From Aldehydirespirator sp963662645 (GTDB lineage Bacteria > Actinomycetota > Acidimicrobiia > Acidimicrobiales > Aldehydirespiratoraceae), in the NCBI GenBank assembly GCA_963662645.2, contig OY759762.1, forward strand, positions 248,001-312,000: a DNA stretch of 64,000 nucleotides. Direction: 5' to 3'. Position 1 is the stretch's first letter; the number at the start of each line of letters is the position of its first letter. Both the position numbers and the translations under genes were made by a program. Shown here one piece after another: positions 57,370 through 64,000 of this stretch. The notes beneath the pieces are model-generated. The model saw only the letters and a list, made by a program, of their open reading frames with translations. It was not told where the DNA came from and ran no database searches.

Positions 57370-58833
57370 ATGGGCAGCGAACCCGACCTTCTGGTGCTCG
57401 GCCGCCGATTGCGCCACGCCCGCCGCAGCCGCGGCCTCACCCTCGCAGACCTGGCGGAGCGCACCGGCCGGCCCCCGGCCTACCTGTCGCGCCTCGAGAA
57501 CGGCCGGGTCGAGCCCCGCCTCGGCGTGCTCAGCGACCTCGCCGAGGCACTGGACACCACCACGGCCGATCTGCTCCACGACGCCCCGCCGGACCGGCGG
57601 GCCGAGCTCGAGCTGGAACTGCTGCGGGCCCAGAGCCACCCGGCCTACGCCGAGCTCGGGCTGCCGCCCCTCAAGCCGTCCAAACGGCTCAGCGACGATG
57701 TCCTCGAGCATCTTGTGGGCTTGGGCCGCGCCCTCTGCGAACGGGCCGCCGGGCCGCTCGACACCAGCGAGAGTGCGCGGCGAGCCAACTCGGAACTGCG
57801 CCGGGAGATGCGAGACCGGCACAACTACTTCAGCGACATCGAGCAGATCGCGGCCACCGGGCTGGACAGAGCTGGATATCCCGGCGCCGGACCGATCAGC
57901 GAGCGGGTCCTCACCGAGCTGGTGAGCAGCTACGGCTTCCGCATCGAGCGCGTCGCCGGCCTGCCCCGCACGGCCCGTTCGATCACCGACACCCGAGACC
58001 GGGTGATCTACATCGGCGACCAGGACCACCTGAAGGTGCGCCAAGCCCGGTCCGTGGTGCTGCAAACGCTGGGGCGCTTCGCGCTGGAGCACTCGGACAC
58101 ATCGGACTTCGGCGACTACCTCCGCCAGCGCATCGAGTCCAACTACTTCTCGGCCGCCGTCCTGGCGCCCGAGGCGCCCGCGGTGGAACTGCTGAGCGAG
58201 GCCAAGCGCCAGGGGGACATCAGCGTCGAGGACCTCAAGGAGACGTTCTACATCTCCTACGAGATGGCCGCCCACCGCTTCACGAACCTGGCGACCGTCC
58301 ACCTGGACATTCCCGTCCACTTCCTGCGCACCGACGCCGAAGGTGTCATCACCAAGGCGTACGAGAACGACGGACTGCCGTTCCCGGTGACCTCCGACGG
58401 CGGCCTGGAGGGCGAGCGAGTCCCCCGCCAGTGGGGGGCCAGGCAGGCCTGGGGCGCCCAAGGGCACTTCCTGCTGCACGAGCAGTACACGGTGCTCGAC
58501 GCGGGCGAGTACTTCTGCATCACCTACATCGAGACCGAGAATGATCGCCACCCCTACGCGATCACGCTGGGGACGACGGTCGGCCAAGCCCGGCACTTTC
58601 GGGGCTCCGAGACGCTGCGACGCGAGCATGCCCGCTCCCGCGACATCGAACCCGACCCCCGGCTCGTGCGCGAGTGGGAGCAGGCAGCCTGGCCCTCCGC
58701 GGCCGAGCGCAGCCACGTGCTGTCGGCCCTGCCGCCATCACAACGATCCTTCGTGCCGTTCCCCGGCATCGACCTGCTCGACGTCTACCGGTTCCTCGAC
58801 CGCCAGAGGCGCCGCCGCCAGGCAGGGACCTAG
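57370..58833 (+). CDS. ramB: RamB-type XRE/ImmA-IrrE transcriptional regulator
   Basis: The 487-residue protein has an N-terminal XRE helix-turn-helix (GRRLRHARRSRGLTLADLAERTG then YLSRLENGRVEP), a middle ImmA/IrrE-like (DUF955) region and a C-terminal DUF2083-like domain with scattered Cys/His (GEYFCITYIE). This order and length match RamB, which represses or activates acetate and glyoxylate genes. It is divergent from aceA, the known target in related bacteria. The ATG at 57370 directly precedes the helix-turn-helix; longer frames upstream overlap the control region. Confidence 0.88.
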   Translation: MGSEPDLLVLGRRLRHARRSRGLTLADLAERTGRPPAYLSRLENGRVEPRLGVLSDLAEALDTTTADLLHDAPPDRRAELELELLRAQSHPAYAELGLPPLKPSKRLSDDVLEHLVGLGRALCERAAGPLDTSESARRANSELRREMRDRHNYFSDIEQIAATGLDRAGYPGAGPISERVLTELVSSYGFRIERVAGLPRTARSITDTRDRVIYIGDQDHLKVRQARSVVLQTLGRFALEHSDTSDFGDYLRQRIESNYFSAAVLAPEAPAVELLSEAKRQGDISVEDLKETFYISYEMAAHRFTNLATVHLDIPVHFLRTDAEGVITKAYENDGLPFPVTSDGGLEGERVPRQWGARQAWGAQGHFLLHEQYTVLDAGEYFCITYIETENDRHPYAITLGTTVGQARHFRGSETLRREHARSRDIEPDPRLVREWEQAAWPSAAERSHVLSALPPSQRSFVPFPGIDLLDVYRFLDRQRRRRQAGT

Positions 58834-58879
58834 AGCGTCCGCGAACAGGTGGGCGCCGAATGCGCCGCAACGGTGTCAC

Positions 58880-58980
58880 TCCCGCTCTTGTTCGCTTCGC
58901 TCACGGGCCGCTCGGGCCACGGCCTCGCCCGTATGGGCCGGACTGGCCCGCCTATTCGCTCGGCCTCTAGGAGGCCGAGC
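58880..58980. repeat. Dispersed repeat, family C, full-length-like copy with terminal hairpin
   Basis: CCCGCTCTTGTTCGCTTCGC, CGGGCCGCTCGGGCCACGGC, CTCGCCCGTATGGGCCGGAC and CTATTCGCTCGGCCTC repeat the copy at 8900-8987. At its end GCTCGGCCTC TAG GAGGCCGAGC (58958-58980) is a perfect 10-bp hairpin that may terminate the ramB transcript. Confidence 0.85.
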
Positions 58981-59023
58981 GGGCAGAAGGAACTGCGTGT
59001 AGCCTCTCGCTGAGACACAACGC

Positions 59024-59986
59024 ATGTCTGAGACCGCCGCCACCATCCGCGTCCCCGCCAACCATCTGCTCGGACCTCTGGTGGGCGAGCACGACGCGAA
59101 CCTCCGCCAGCTCGAGAGCGCATTCCCCGGCAGCCGCATCCACCTGAGAGGAAACGAGGTCAGCGTCCTCGGGGACGAAGCCGAGACCGTTGCACGGCTC
59201 TTCGAGGAGCTGATCCTGCTGCTGGAGCACGGACAGCGCCTCGACGGCCGCACCATCGATCGCACGATCGACATGGTGCGCAGCAACGTCCGAGCCTCCG
59301 AAGTCCTCACCCACGACGTGCTGCGCGCCGCCGGAGGGCGGGTTGTGCGCCCGAAGTCGGCCGGGCAGAAGCGCTACGTGGACGTGATGGGCCAGAACGT
59401 GATCACCTTCAGCATCGGGCCGGCGGGCACGGGCAAGAGCTGGCTGGCGGTGGCCATGGCGGTGCGGGCGCTGCACAACGAAGAGGTGAGCCGGATCATC
59501 CTCACCCGTCCCGCGGTCGAGGCGGGGGAGAGGCTCGGGTTCCTTCCCGGCGACCTCATGGCCAAGGTCGACCCCTACCTGCGCCCTCTCTACGACGCTC
59601 TGTACGACATGGCCGGCAGCGAGGGCATGGAGCGACTCCTGGAGCGAGGCGCGGTCGAGGTGGCACCGCTGGCGTTCATGCGGGGCCGCACGCTCAACTC
59701 GAGCTTCATCATCCTCGACGAGGCCCAGAACACCACGCCGGAACAGATGAAGATGTTCCTGACCCGTATCGGCTTCGGCTCCCGGGCGGTGGTCACCGGC
59801 GACGTCACCCAGGTGGACGTGGACGGCGGGCGCAGCGGCCTCGCAGGCATCGAGGAACTGCTCGGAGGCATCGAGGGAATCGGGTTCGTCCATCTGAGCA
59901 GCAGAGACGTCGTCCGCCACCGCATCGTCGCCGACATCGTCACCGCCTACGACCGGGTCGGACTCATGCCGCGGGACCCAAGGTAG
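59024..59986 (+). CDS. PhoH-family ATPase
   Basis: The 320-residue protein has an N-terminal KH-like RNA-binding region (about 1-100) and a P-loop ATPase domain with GPAGTGKSW near residue 130 and Walker B ILDEAQN near 230. PhoH-like proteins are thought to act in RNA metabolism with YbeY. The next gene is ybeY, the usual partner, starting 45 bases later. It begins the conserved phoH-ybeY-corC-era-recO run. Confidence 0.94.
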   Translation: MSETAATIRVPANHLLGPLVGEHDANLRQLESAFPGSRIHLRGNEVSVLGDEAETVARLFEELILLLEHGQRLDGRTIDRTIDMVRSNVRASEVLTHDVLRAAGGRVVRPKSAGQKRYVDVMGQNVITFSIGPAGTGKSWLAVAMAVRALHNEEVSRIILTRPAVEAGERLGFLPGDLMAKVDPYLRPLYDALYDMAGSEGMERLLERGAVEVAPLAFMRGRTLNSSFIILDEAQNTTPEQMKMFLTRIGFGSRAVVTGDVTQVDVDGGRSGLAGIEELLGGIEGIGFVHLSSRDVVRHRIVADIVTAYDRVGLMPRDPR

Positions 59987-60031
59987 ATGGCGGCGATGTC
60001 AATGGCTGCGGCATCAATGGCGGAGGCGTAG

Positions 60032-60571
60032 ATGGCGGCGGCATCCTCCTGCGACGAACCTCCCGGGGGCGCGGCAGTCCGCGCTTTCGACGAGACTTCT
60101 CCGACGGCCGCAGCCCACGACCGGATCGAGACCGAGCGGTGGGCCGAGCTGGCCGCGGCCGTGCTCCGCTCCGAGGGGATCGCCCGCGGCGAGCTGGGCT
60201 TGCGATTCGTGGATCCGGACACCATGGCCGAACTCAACCTGGCCCACATGGGCGTGCCCGGACCCACCGACGTCCTCGCCTTCCCCATAGACGGCGGCGA
60301 CGGCCGCTCACCCGGGTCCGAACCGGCGGTGCTGCTGGGTGACGTCGTGGTCTGCCCGGCATACGCCGCTCAGGCCGCCAAGAACGGCAGCCTCGCCAAC
60401 CCCGACGACGCCCCAGCACCAGGCAGCCTCGCCAACCCCGACGAGCTGGCCCTGCTGGTGGTGCACGGCGTGCTGCACGTCCTGGGATATGACCATGCCC
60501 ACCGCGAGGAGGCCGCGGCCATGCGGGCCCGGGAACGCCGGCTCCTGGCCGCACACCACCGGCAGCCGTGA
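60032..60571 (+). CDS. ybeY: Endoribonuclease YbeY (rRNA maturation factor)
   Basis: The 179-residue protein has the zinc-binding HGVLHVLGYDH motif, which places three His for the metal, and VDPDTMAELN then TDVLAFP in the core. It takes part in 16S rRNA 3'-end maturation and ribosome quality control. Compared with most YbeY proteins it has an insert at about residues 118-138 in which GSLANPD occurs twice. The start is uncertain because ATGGCGGC-like triplets recur in front (59987-60040). Its stop overlaps the next start (GTGA). Confidence 0.93.
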   Translation: MAAASSCDEPPGGAAVRAFDETSPTAAAHDRIETERWAELAAAVLRSEGIARGELGLRFVDPDTMAELNLAHMGVPGPTDVLAFPIDGGDGRSPGSEPAVLLGDVVVCPAYAAQAAKNGSLANPDDAPAPGSLANPDELALLVVHGVLHVLGYDHAHREEAAAMRARERRLLAAHHRQP

Positions 60572-61407
60572 CCGGCCAGAACGATCCCAGTGGAGGCAGG
60601 GAGTCCCGGCGGGTGCGACGACGGGCCTCCTGGGGGAGAAACGGGGCTCCGCCGGTCAGTGAGGACGAGCTGATAGCCATCACCGACGCGGCGGCCGAGG
60701 CGGCAACGATCGAGGATGCGGAGCGCGACATGATCGCTTCGGCCCTGGCTCTGGACCGCACTGTGGTGCGAGAGGTCATGGCGCCCCGGGCCGACATGGT
60801 CACCGTCGACGCGGACATGACCGTGACCGCCGCGCTCGAGATCGCTATCGGCCGCGGCCTCAGCCGGCTGCCGGTGTGCCGAAACGACATCGACGACGTC
60901 GTCGGCGTCGTGCTGCTGAAGGACTTGGCCCGCACCGAGCGATCCGGTGGCGGCGACCGCGCCGTCCGCGACTCGATGCGCCGCGCCATGTTCGTTCCCG
61001 AGACCAAGCGAGTGGACGAGCTGCTGTCCGAGATGCGCACCGCAGGCGGGCATCTGGCCGTGGTCGTCGACGAGTACGGGGGCACGGCCGGGCTGGTCAC
61101 CCTGGAAGACCTGGTCGAGGAGCTGGTGGGCGAGATCGTCGATGAGTTCGACCGGCCCGAGCCGCTCCTGGAGCCCCTGGCGGGCGGCGAGGCGCTGGTG
61201 CACGGTCGCATGCCGGTCGACCAGTTGAACACCCTCGTCGGGGCGACCCTGCCCGACGACGATTGGGACACCGTCGGCGGGCTCATATTCAGCACGCTGG
61301 GCCATGTGCCCGAAGTGGGTGAGACCGTGGAGGTCGACGGGCTAAGACTGCGGGTGGAGCACATGGAGGGACGCCGCATCACCCGGGTCAGACTCACCCG
61401 CACATGA
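60568..61407 (+). CDS. CorC/HlyC-family CBS-domain protein
   Basis: The 279-residue soluble protein has a CBS-domain pair (REVMAPRADMVTVDADMTV, then FVPETKRVDELLSEM with HLAVVVDEYGGTAGLVTLEDL) and a C-terminal CorC/HlyC domain ending RRITRVRLTRT. There is no transmembrane DUF21 domain, as in E. coli CorC (YbeX). The group is linked to Mg/Co homeostasis and to ribosome biology. It overlaps ybeY at its GTG and era at its stop (ATGA), so all three are coupled. Confidence 0.92.
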   Translation: MTGQNDPSGGRESRRVRRRASWGRNGAPPVSEDELIAITDAAAEAATIEDAERDMIASALALDRTVVREVMAPRADMVTVDADMTVTAALEIAIGRGLSRLPVCRNDIDDVVGVVLLKDLARTERSGGGDRAVRDSMRRAMFVPETKRVDELLSEMRTAGGHLAVVVDEYGGTAGLVTLEDLVEELVGEIVDEFDRPEPLLEPLAGGEALVHGRMPVDQLNTLVGATLPDDDWDTVGGLIFSTLGHVPEVGETVEVDGLRLRVEHMEGRRITRVRLTRT

Positions 61408-62300
61408 CAGCCAGAGGCCAAGCGCAGCGAGGCCCCGGGCCCGAGCGAAGTCAACGCGAGGGCGGGCCCCGCTCTCATCGCTGCGGGATCGTCGGGCTGG
61501 CGGGGCGTCCCAATGCGGGCAAGTCGACGCTGGTCAACAGGATTGTCGGACAGAAGGTGTCGATCGTCTCGGACAAACCCCAAACCACGCGGGCCGACGT
61601 GCGGGGCGTACTCACCCTCCGAGACGCCCAGATGATCCTGGTCGACACGCCCGGCATCCACAAACCTCGCAGCGCTCTGGGGCGCCGCATGAACGCCACC
61701 GCGTCGGAGGCGCTGCACGACACCGACGTGACGTGCCTGGTGATAGACGCATCGGCCCCCTATGGACGGGGCGACGCCTTCATCGCCCAGTCGCTGCCGG
61801 CGGACTCGGTGGTCGTCGTGACCAAGTCCGACCTGGTCGGGCCGAGCGTCATGCTGAAGCAGCTGGCGGCACTGGGGGAACTGGACTTCGAGGCCTACTT
61901 CCCGGTCAGCGGCCGCACCGGCCAGGGTATGGAGGCGCTGGTGGATCACCTCGTCGCCCGCCTGCCCGACGGCCCGCCCCTGTACCCGGCCGACACCGTC
62001 TCCGACGCGCCGCAGGCCTTCCGGGTGGCAGAGCTGGTGAGGGAGCGTCTCCTCGAAGCCGCTCGCGACGAGATGCCCCACTCGATCGCGACCCGGGTGA
62101 CCGAGTGGGACTGGCCCCTGGTTCGCTGCGAGATCATCGTCGAGCGCCCCTCGCAGAAGGCGATAGTGATCGGCCGGCGAGGATCGCTGCTCAAGGCAGT
62201 CGGAACCGCAGTGCGCTCCCAGCTCCCCGAGGGCGCCTACCTGCAGCTGGCGGTGAAGGTCGACAAGAACTGGCAGCGGCGCCCCGACAGCCCCCGATAG
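61404..62300 (+). CDS. era: GTPase Era
   Basis: The 298-residue GTPase assists 30S ribosome assembly. It has GRPNAGKST (P-loop), DTPGIHKP (switch II), TKSD (guanine binding) and a C-terminal KH domain with SQKAIVIGRRGSLLKAVG for 16S rRNA binding. About 30 N-terminal residues rich in Arg, Gly and Pro precede the G domain; part of their DNA resembles a decayed family C repeat. The start overlaps the previous stop (ATGA). Confidence 0.96.
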   Translation: MTARGQAQRGPGPERSQREGGPRSHRCGIVGLAGRPNAGKSTLVNRIVGQKVSIVSDKPQTTRADVRGVLTLRDAQMILVDTPGIHKPRSALGRRMNATASEALHDTDVTCLVIDASAPYGRGDAFIAQSLPADSVVVVTKSDLVGPSVMLKQLAALGELDFEAYFPVSGRTGQGMEALVDHLVARLPDGPPLYPADTVSDAPQAFRVAELVRERLLEAARDEMPHSIATRVTEWDWPLVRCEIIVERPSQKAIVIGRRGSLLKAVGTAVRSQLPEGAYLQLAVKVDKNWQRRPDSPR

Positions 62301-62339
62301 TCGCGCCGCCCCGGCGGGTCACGCGGTAGCGTCGCGGTG

Positions 62340-63098
62340 ATGATCGCTGCGGCGTTGGACTTGGACCGCGTCCCCTCGCACGTCGCGTGCGTGATGGACG
62401 GCAACGGACGCTGGGCCCAGTCTCGAGGCCTGCCGCGCACCGAGGGTCATCGGGCCGGCGAGGAGGCCCTGTTCGACGTGGTCGAGGGGGCCATCGACAT
62501 AGGGGTCGAGTGGCTCACCGTCTACGCGTTCAGCACCGAGAATTGGCGACGACCAGCCGACGAGGTGCGCTTCCTGCTCGAGTTCAACGAAGACATCCTG
62601 CTGCGCCGCCGCGACGAGCTCCACGAGCGGGGAGTGCGGATCCGGTTCGTGGGCCGCCGCGACCGCCGGGTGCCGAGACGGTTGCTCGACCTCATGGACG
62701 ACGCCATTGCTCTCACCAAGCACAACCGCCGGATGACGTTCACGATCGCCTTCAACTATGGCGGACGGGCCGAGATTGTAGATGCGGTCAGAGCGGTCGT
62801 GAGCTCGGGAATCTCGGCCGACAGGATCACCGAGCGCACCATCGCCTGCCGGCTGTACGACCCCGAGATGCCGGAGCCCGACCTGATGATCCGCACCTCC
62901 GGCGAGTTCCGCACCTCCAATTTCCTGCTGTGGGAGTTGGCCTACAGCGAGCTGTACTTCACCGACACGGCGTGGCCCGACTTCCGGCGAGGCGACCTGT
63001 ATGAGGCGATCAGGGTCTACCAGGAGCGCGAGCGAAGGTTCGGGCGGGTCTCGCCCAACGGGGCGGGCCCGGCCTTCACCTCCAACGGCGACGGCTGA
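62340..63098 (+). CDS. uppS: Isoprenyl transferase (undecaprenyl/decaprenyl diphosphate synthase family)
   Basis: The cis-prenyltransferase of 252 residues has the catalytic Asp in CVMDGNGRWA, the FSTENWRRP loop and the IRTSGEFRTSNFLLWE region. It condenses isopentenyl diphosphate to make the lipid carrier for peptidoglycan and arabinogalactan precursors. The ATG at 62340 lies 7 bases after TAGCGT at 62327-62332, so the transcript may be leaderless; a GTG one codon earlier is possible. The stop is followed by a fragment of the family C repeat. Confidence 0.95.
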   Translation: MIAAALDLDRVPSHVACVMDGNGRWAQSRGLPRTEGHRAGEEALFDVVEGAIDIGVEWLTVYAFSTENWRRPADEVRFLLEFNEDILLRRRDELHERGVRIRFVGRRDRRVPRRLLDLMDDAIALTKHNRRMTFTIAFNYGGRAEIVDAVRAVVSSGISADRITERTIACRLYDPEMPEPDLMIRTSGEFRTSNFLLWELAYSELYFTDTAWPDFRRGDLYEAIRVYQERERRFGRVSPNGAGPAFTSNGDG

Positions 63099-63116
63099 GA
63101 GGCCGAGCGAGTAGGC
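63092..63116. repeat. Dispersed repeat, family C, terminal fragment
   Basis: GAGAGGCCGAGCGAGTAGGC is the reverse complement of the distal end of family C (GCCTATTCGCTCGGCCTCT) with one change. It overlaps the last bases of uppS and fills the gap to recO. Confidence 0.55.
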
Positions 63117-63836
63117 GTGGCCCTCTACCGCGACGAGGCGGTGGTGCTGCGCACCTGGAAGCTGGGCGAGGCCGACCGCATCGTGAGCCTGCACACCCGC
63201 GGTCATGGCAAGGTCCGGGCGGTGGCCAAGGGGGTTCGCCGCACCCGCTCCAAGTTCGGCGCCCGGCTGGAGCCGGCCTGCCATGTGGCGGTGCAGCTCT
63301 ACCGGGGCCGCGGCGAGCTCGACACCCTCACCCAGGCTGAGACCATCGACCGGTTCACGGGCCTCAGGTCCGACCCCACCACGTTCGCCCAGGCCTCCGC
63401 CATGCTGGAGGCCGTCGACCAGCTGGCACCCGAGACCGGAGGCGACCCCGACCGCCACACAATGCTCGTGCGGGCTCTGGCCACCCTGGACCGCATCGAC
63501 AGCGACCTCGTCGTCGCGGGGTTCTTCCTGAAGCTGCTCGCCCTAGAGGGGGTGCAGCCCGAACTCGGCAGTTGCGTTGCCTGCGGCGGGGGCGAGCCCT
63601 TCGAGGCCCTCGACATTGCGGCCGGCGGGGTTCTGTGCCACCGGTGCCGCCAGGGCCGGCCGATCAGCCGCGACGCGCTGGAGATGCTGCGCCAGATCCT
63701 CGGCGGCCAGCTCGGAGCGGTGCTGCGCCGGCCGGCCGATGACGCCGCCAGGGAGGTGACCGCAATCGCAACGGCCGCAATCGAGGCCCACCTGGAGCGG
63801 CGGCTGCGGTCGGTGACGGTGCTGGAACGCGCATAG
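63117..63836 (+). CDS. recO: DNA repair protein RecO
   Basis: The 239-residue protein has the N-terminal OB fold (EAVVLRTWKLGEADRIVSLHT and KGVRRTRSKFGARLEP) and a C-terminal helical part with a four-Cys zinc site (CVACGG, then CHRC). It loads RecA with RecR and anneals ssDNA in recombinational repair. GTG at 63117 begins close to the uppS stop. The order era-uppS-recO-glyS is common in actinobacteria. Confidence 0.95.
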   Translation: MALYRDEAVVLRTWKLGEADRIVSLHTRGHGKVRAVAKGVRRTRSKFGARLEPACHVAVQLYRGRGELDTLTQAETIDRFTGLRSDPTTFAQASAMLEAVDQLAPETGGDPDRHTMLVRALATLDRIDSDLVVAGFFLKLLALEGVQPELGSCVACGGGEPFEALDIAAGGVLCHRCRQGRPISRDALEMLRQILGGQLGAVLRRPADDAAREVTAIATAAIEAHLERRLRSVTVLERA

Positions 63837-63872
63837 CGGCTTCACCCGCTCGGCCTCCTACCCTTGGCGCCC

Positions 63873-64000
63873 ATGGCCGAGTCCCGCCCCAGCCCGGAGT
63901 TGTTCGACGCCATCGTCAACCTGTGCGTGCGGCGGGGATTCGTGTTCCGCTCCGCGGAGATCTACGGCGGCTTCCGCTCGGCCTACGACTACGGACCGCT
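63873..64000 (+). CDS. glyS: Glycyl-tRNA synthetase, N-terminal end (partial)
   Basis: From the ATG at 63873 the frame runs to the window edge. The start (SPELFDAIVNLCVRRGFVFRS followed by AEIYGG and AYDYGPL) matches the class II homodimeric glycyl-tRNA synthetase, with the GxYDYGP motif at its active site. TACCCT at 63859-63864 lies 8 bases upstream, so a leaderless or very short leader is likely. The rest lies outside. Confidence 0.93.
   Translation, partial: MAESRPSPELFDAIVNLCVRRGFVFRSAEIYGGFRSAYDYGP

Overview
The window reads as a chromosomal segment of a high-GC actinobacterium. This follows from the GC-rich codon use, frequent GTG starts, a RamB-type regulator divergent from isocitrate lyase, actinobacterial families (TIGR03084-like, HNH/DUF222, AtuA with acyl-CoA carboxylase) and many TANNNT boxes 6-8 bases before start codons, as expected for leaderless mRNAs. 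The mix of acyl-CoA, phytanoyl-CoA dioxygenase, TauD and amidohydrolase genes would fit Acidimicrobiia, but that placement is inference. I see no rRNA, CRISPR array, intact insertion sequence or prophage.

Layout. 1-8.9 kb: end of a sulfate-activation operon (cysD, cysNC), a repeat-domain metal-binding-like lipoprotein with a beta carbonic anhydrase, and single catabolic genes. 9-20.3 kb: one long minus-strand operon (acyl-CoA carboxylase beta and alpha, AtuA-like, TIGR03084-like, enoyl-CoA hydratase, two paralogous phosphotransferases, zinc alcohol dehydrogenase), which looks like a branched or isoprenoid acyl-CoA degradation pathway. 20.5-23.3 kb: DsbA-like protein and a flavin monooxygenase. 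23.5-27.1 kb: accessory patch with an HNH endonuclease, a Phd/VapC toxin-antitoxin pair and a frameshifted restriction-methylase relic. 27.2-37.4 kb: PEP carboxylase, geranylgeranyl-reductase-like enzyme, an orphan zinc-type ABC ATPase with a His-rich tail, TauD-like dioxygenase, ung, ogt, udk and an aminotransferase. 37.4-41.9 kb: amidohydrolase, acyl-CoA dehydrogenase, enoyl-CoA hydratase and dienoyl-CoA-reductase-like SDR.

42-54.6 kb is the most interesting part: a metal (probably zinc) homeostasis region. It has two copies of a cassette (Fur-family regulator, ZnuA-like lipoprotein, ZnuB-like permease), a CDF exporter whose start overlaps the stop of the first Fur gene, a CobW GTPase with a CICC metal site, and a secreted PPC-domain protein. 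A 15-base operator, TGAGA-N5-TCTCA, occurs four times before the first cassette (three of these inside tandem promoter units), once between the second regulator and its lipoprotein gene, and once with a single mismatch before the secreted protein. Neither cassette encodes an ATPase; the only candidate is the orphan ATPase 14 kb away. Nearly every protein here carries a His/Asp/Glu-rich metal-buffer tract, including an unusual Cys/His/Asp tail on the Fur protein itself.

54.6-64 kb: NYN-domain protein, tRNA-Lys, tRNA-His and tRNA-Arg, aceA divergent from ramB, then a conserved phoH-ybeY-corC-era-uppS-recO-glyS block. Three families of dispersed palindromic or imperfect repeats sit at gene borders across the window and in places run into coding sequence.
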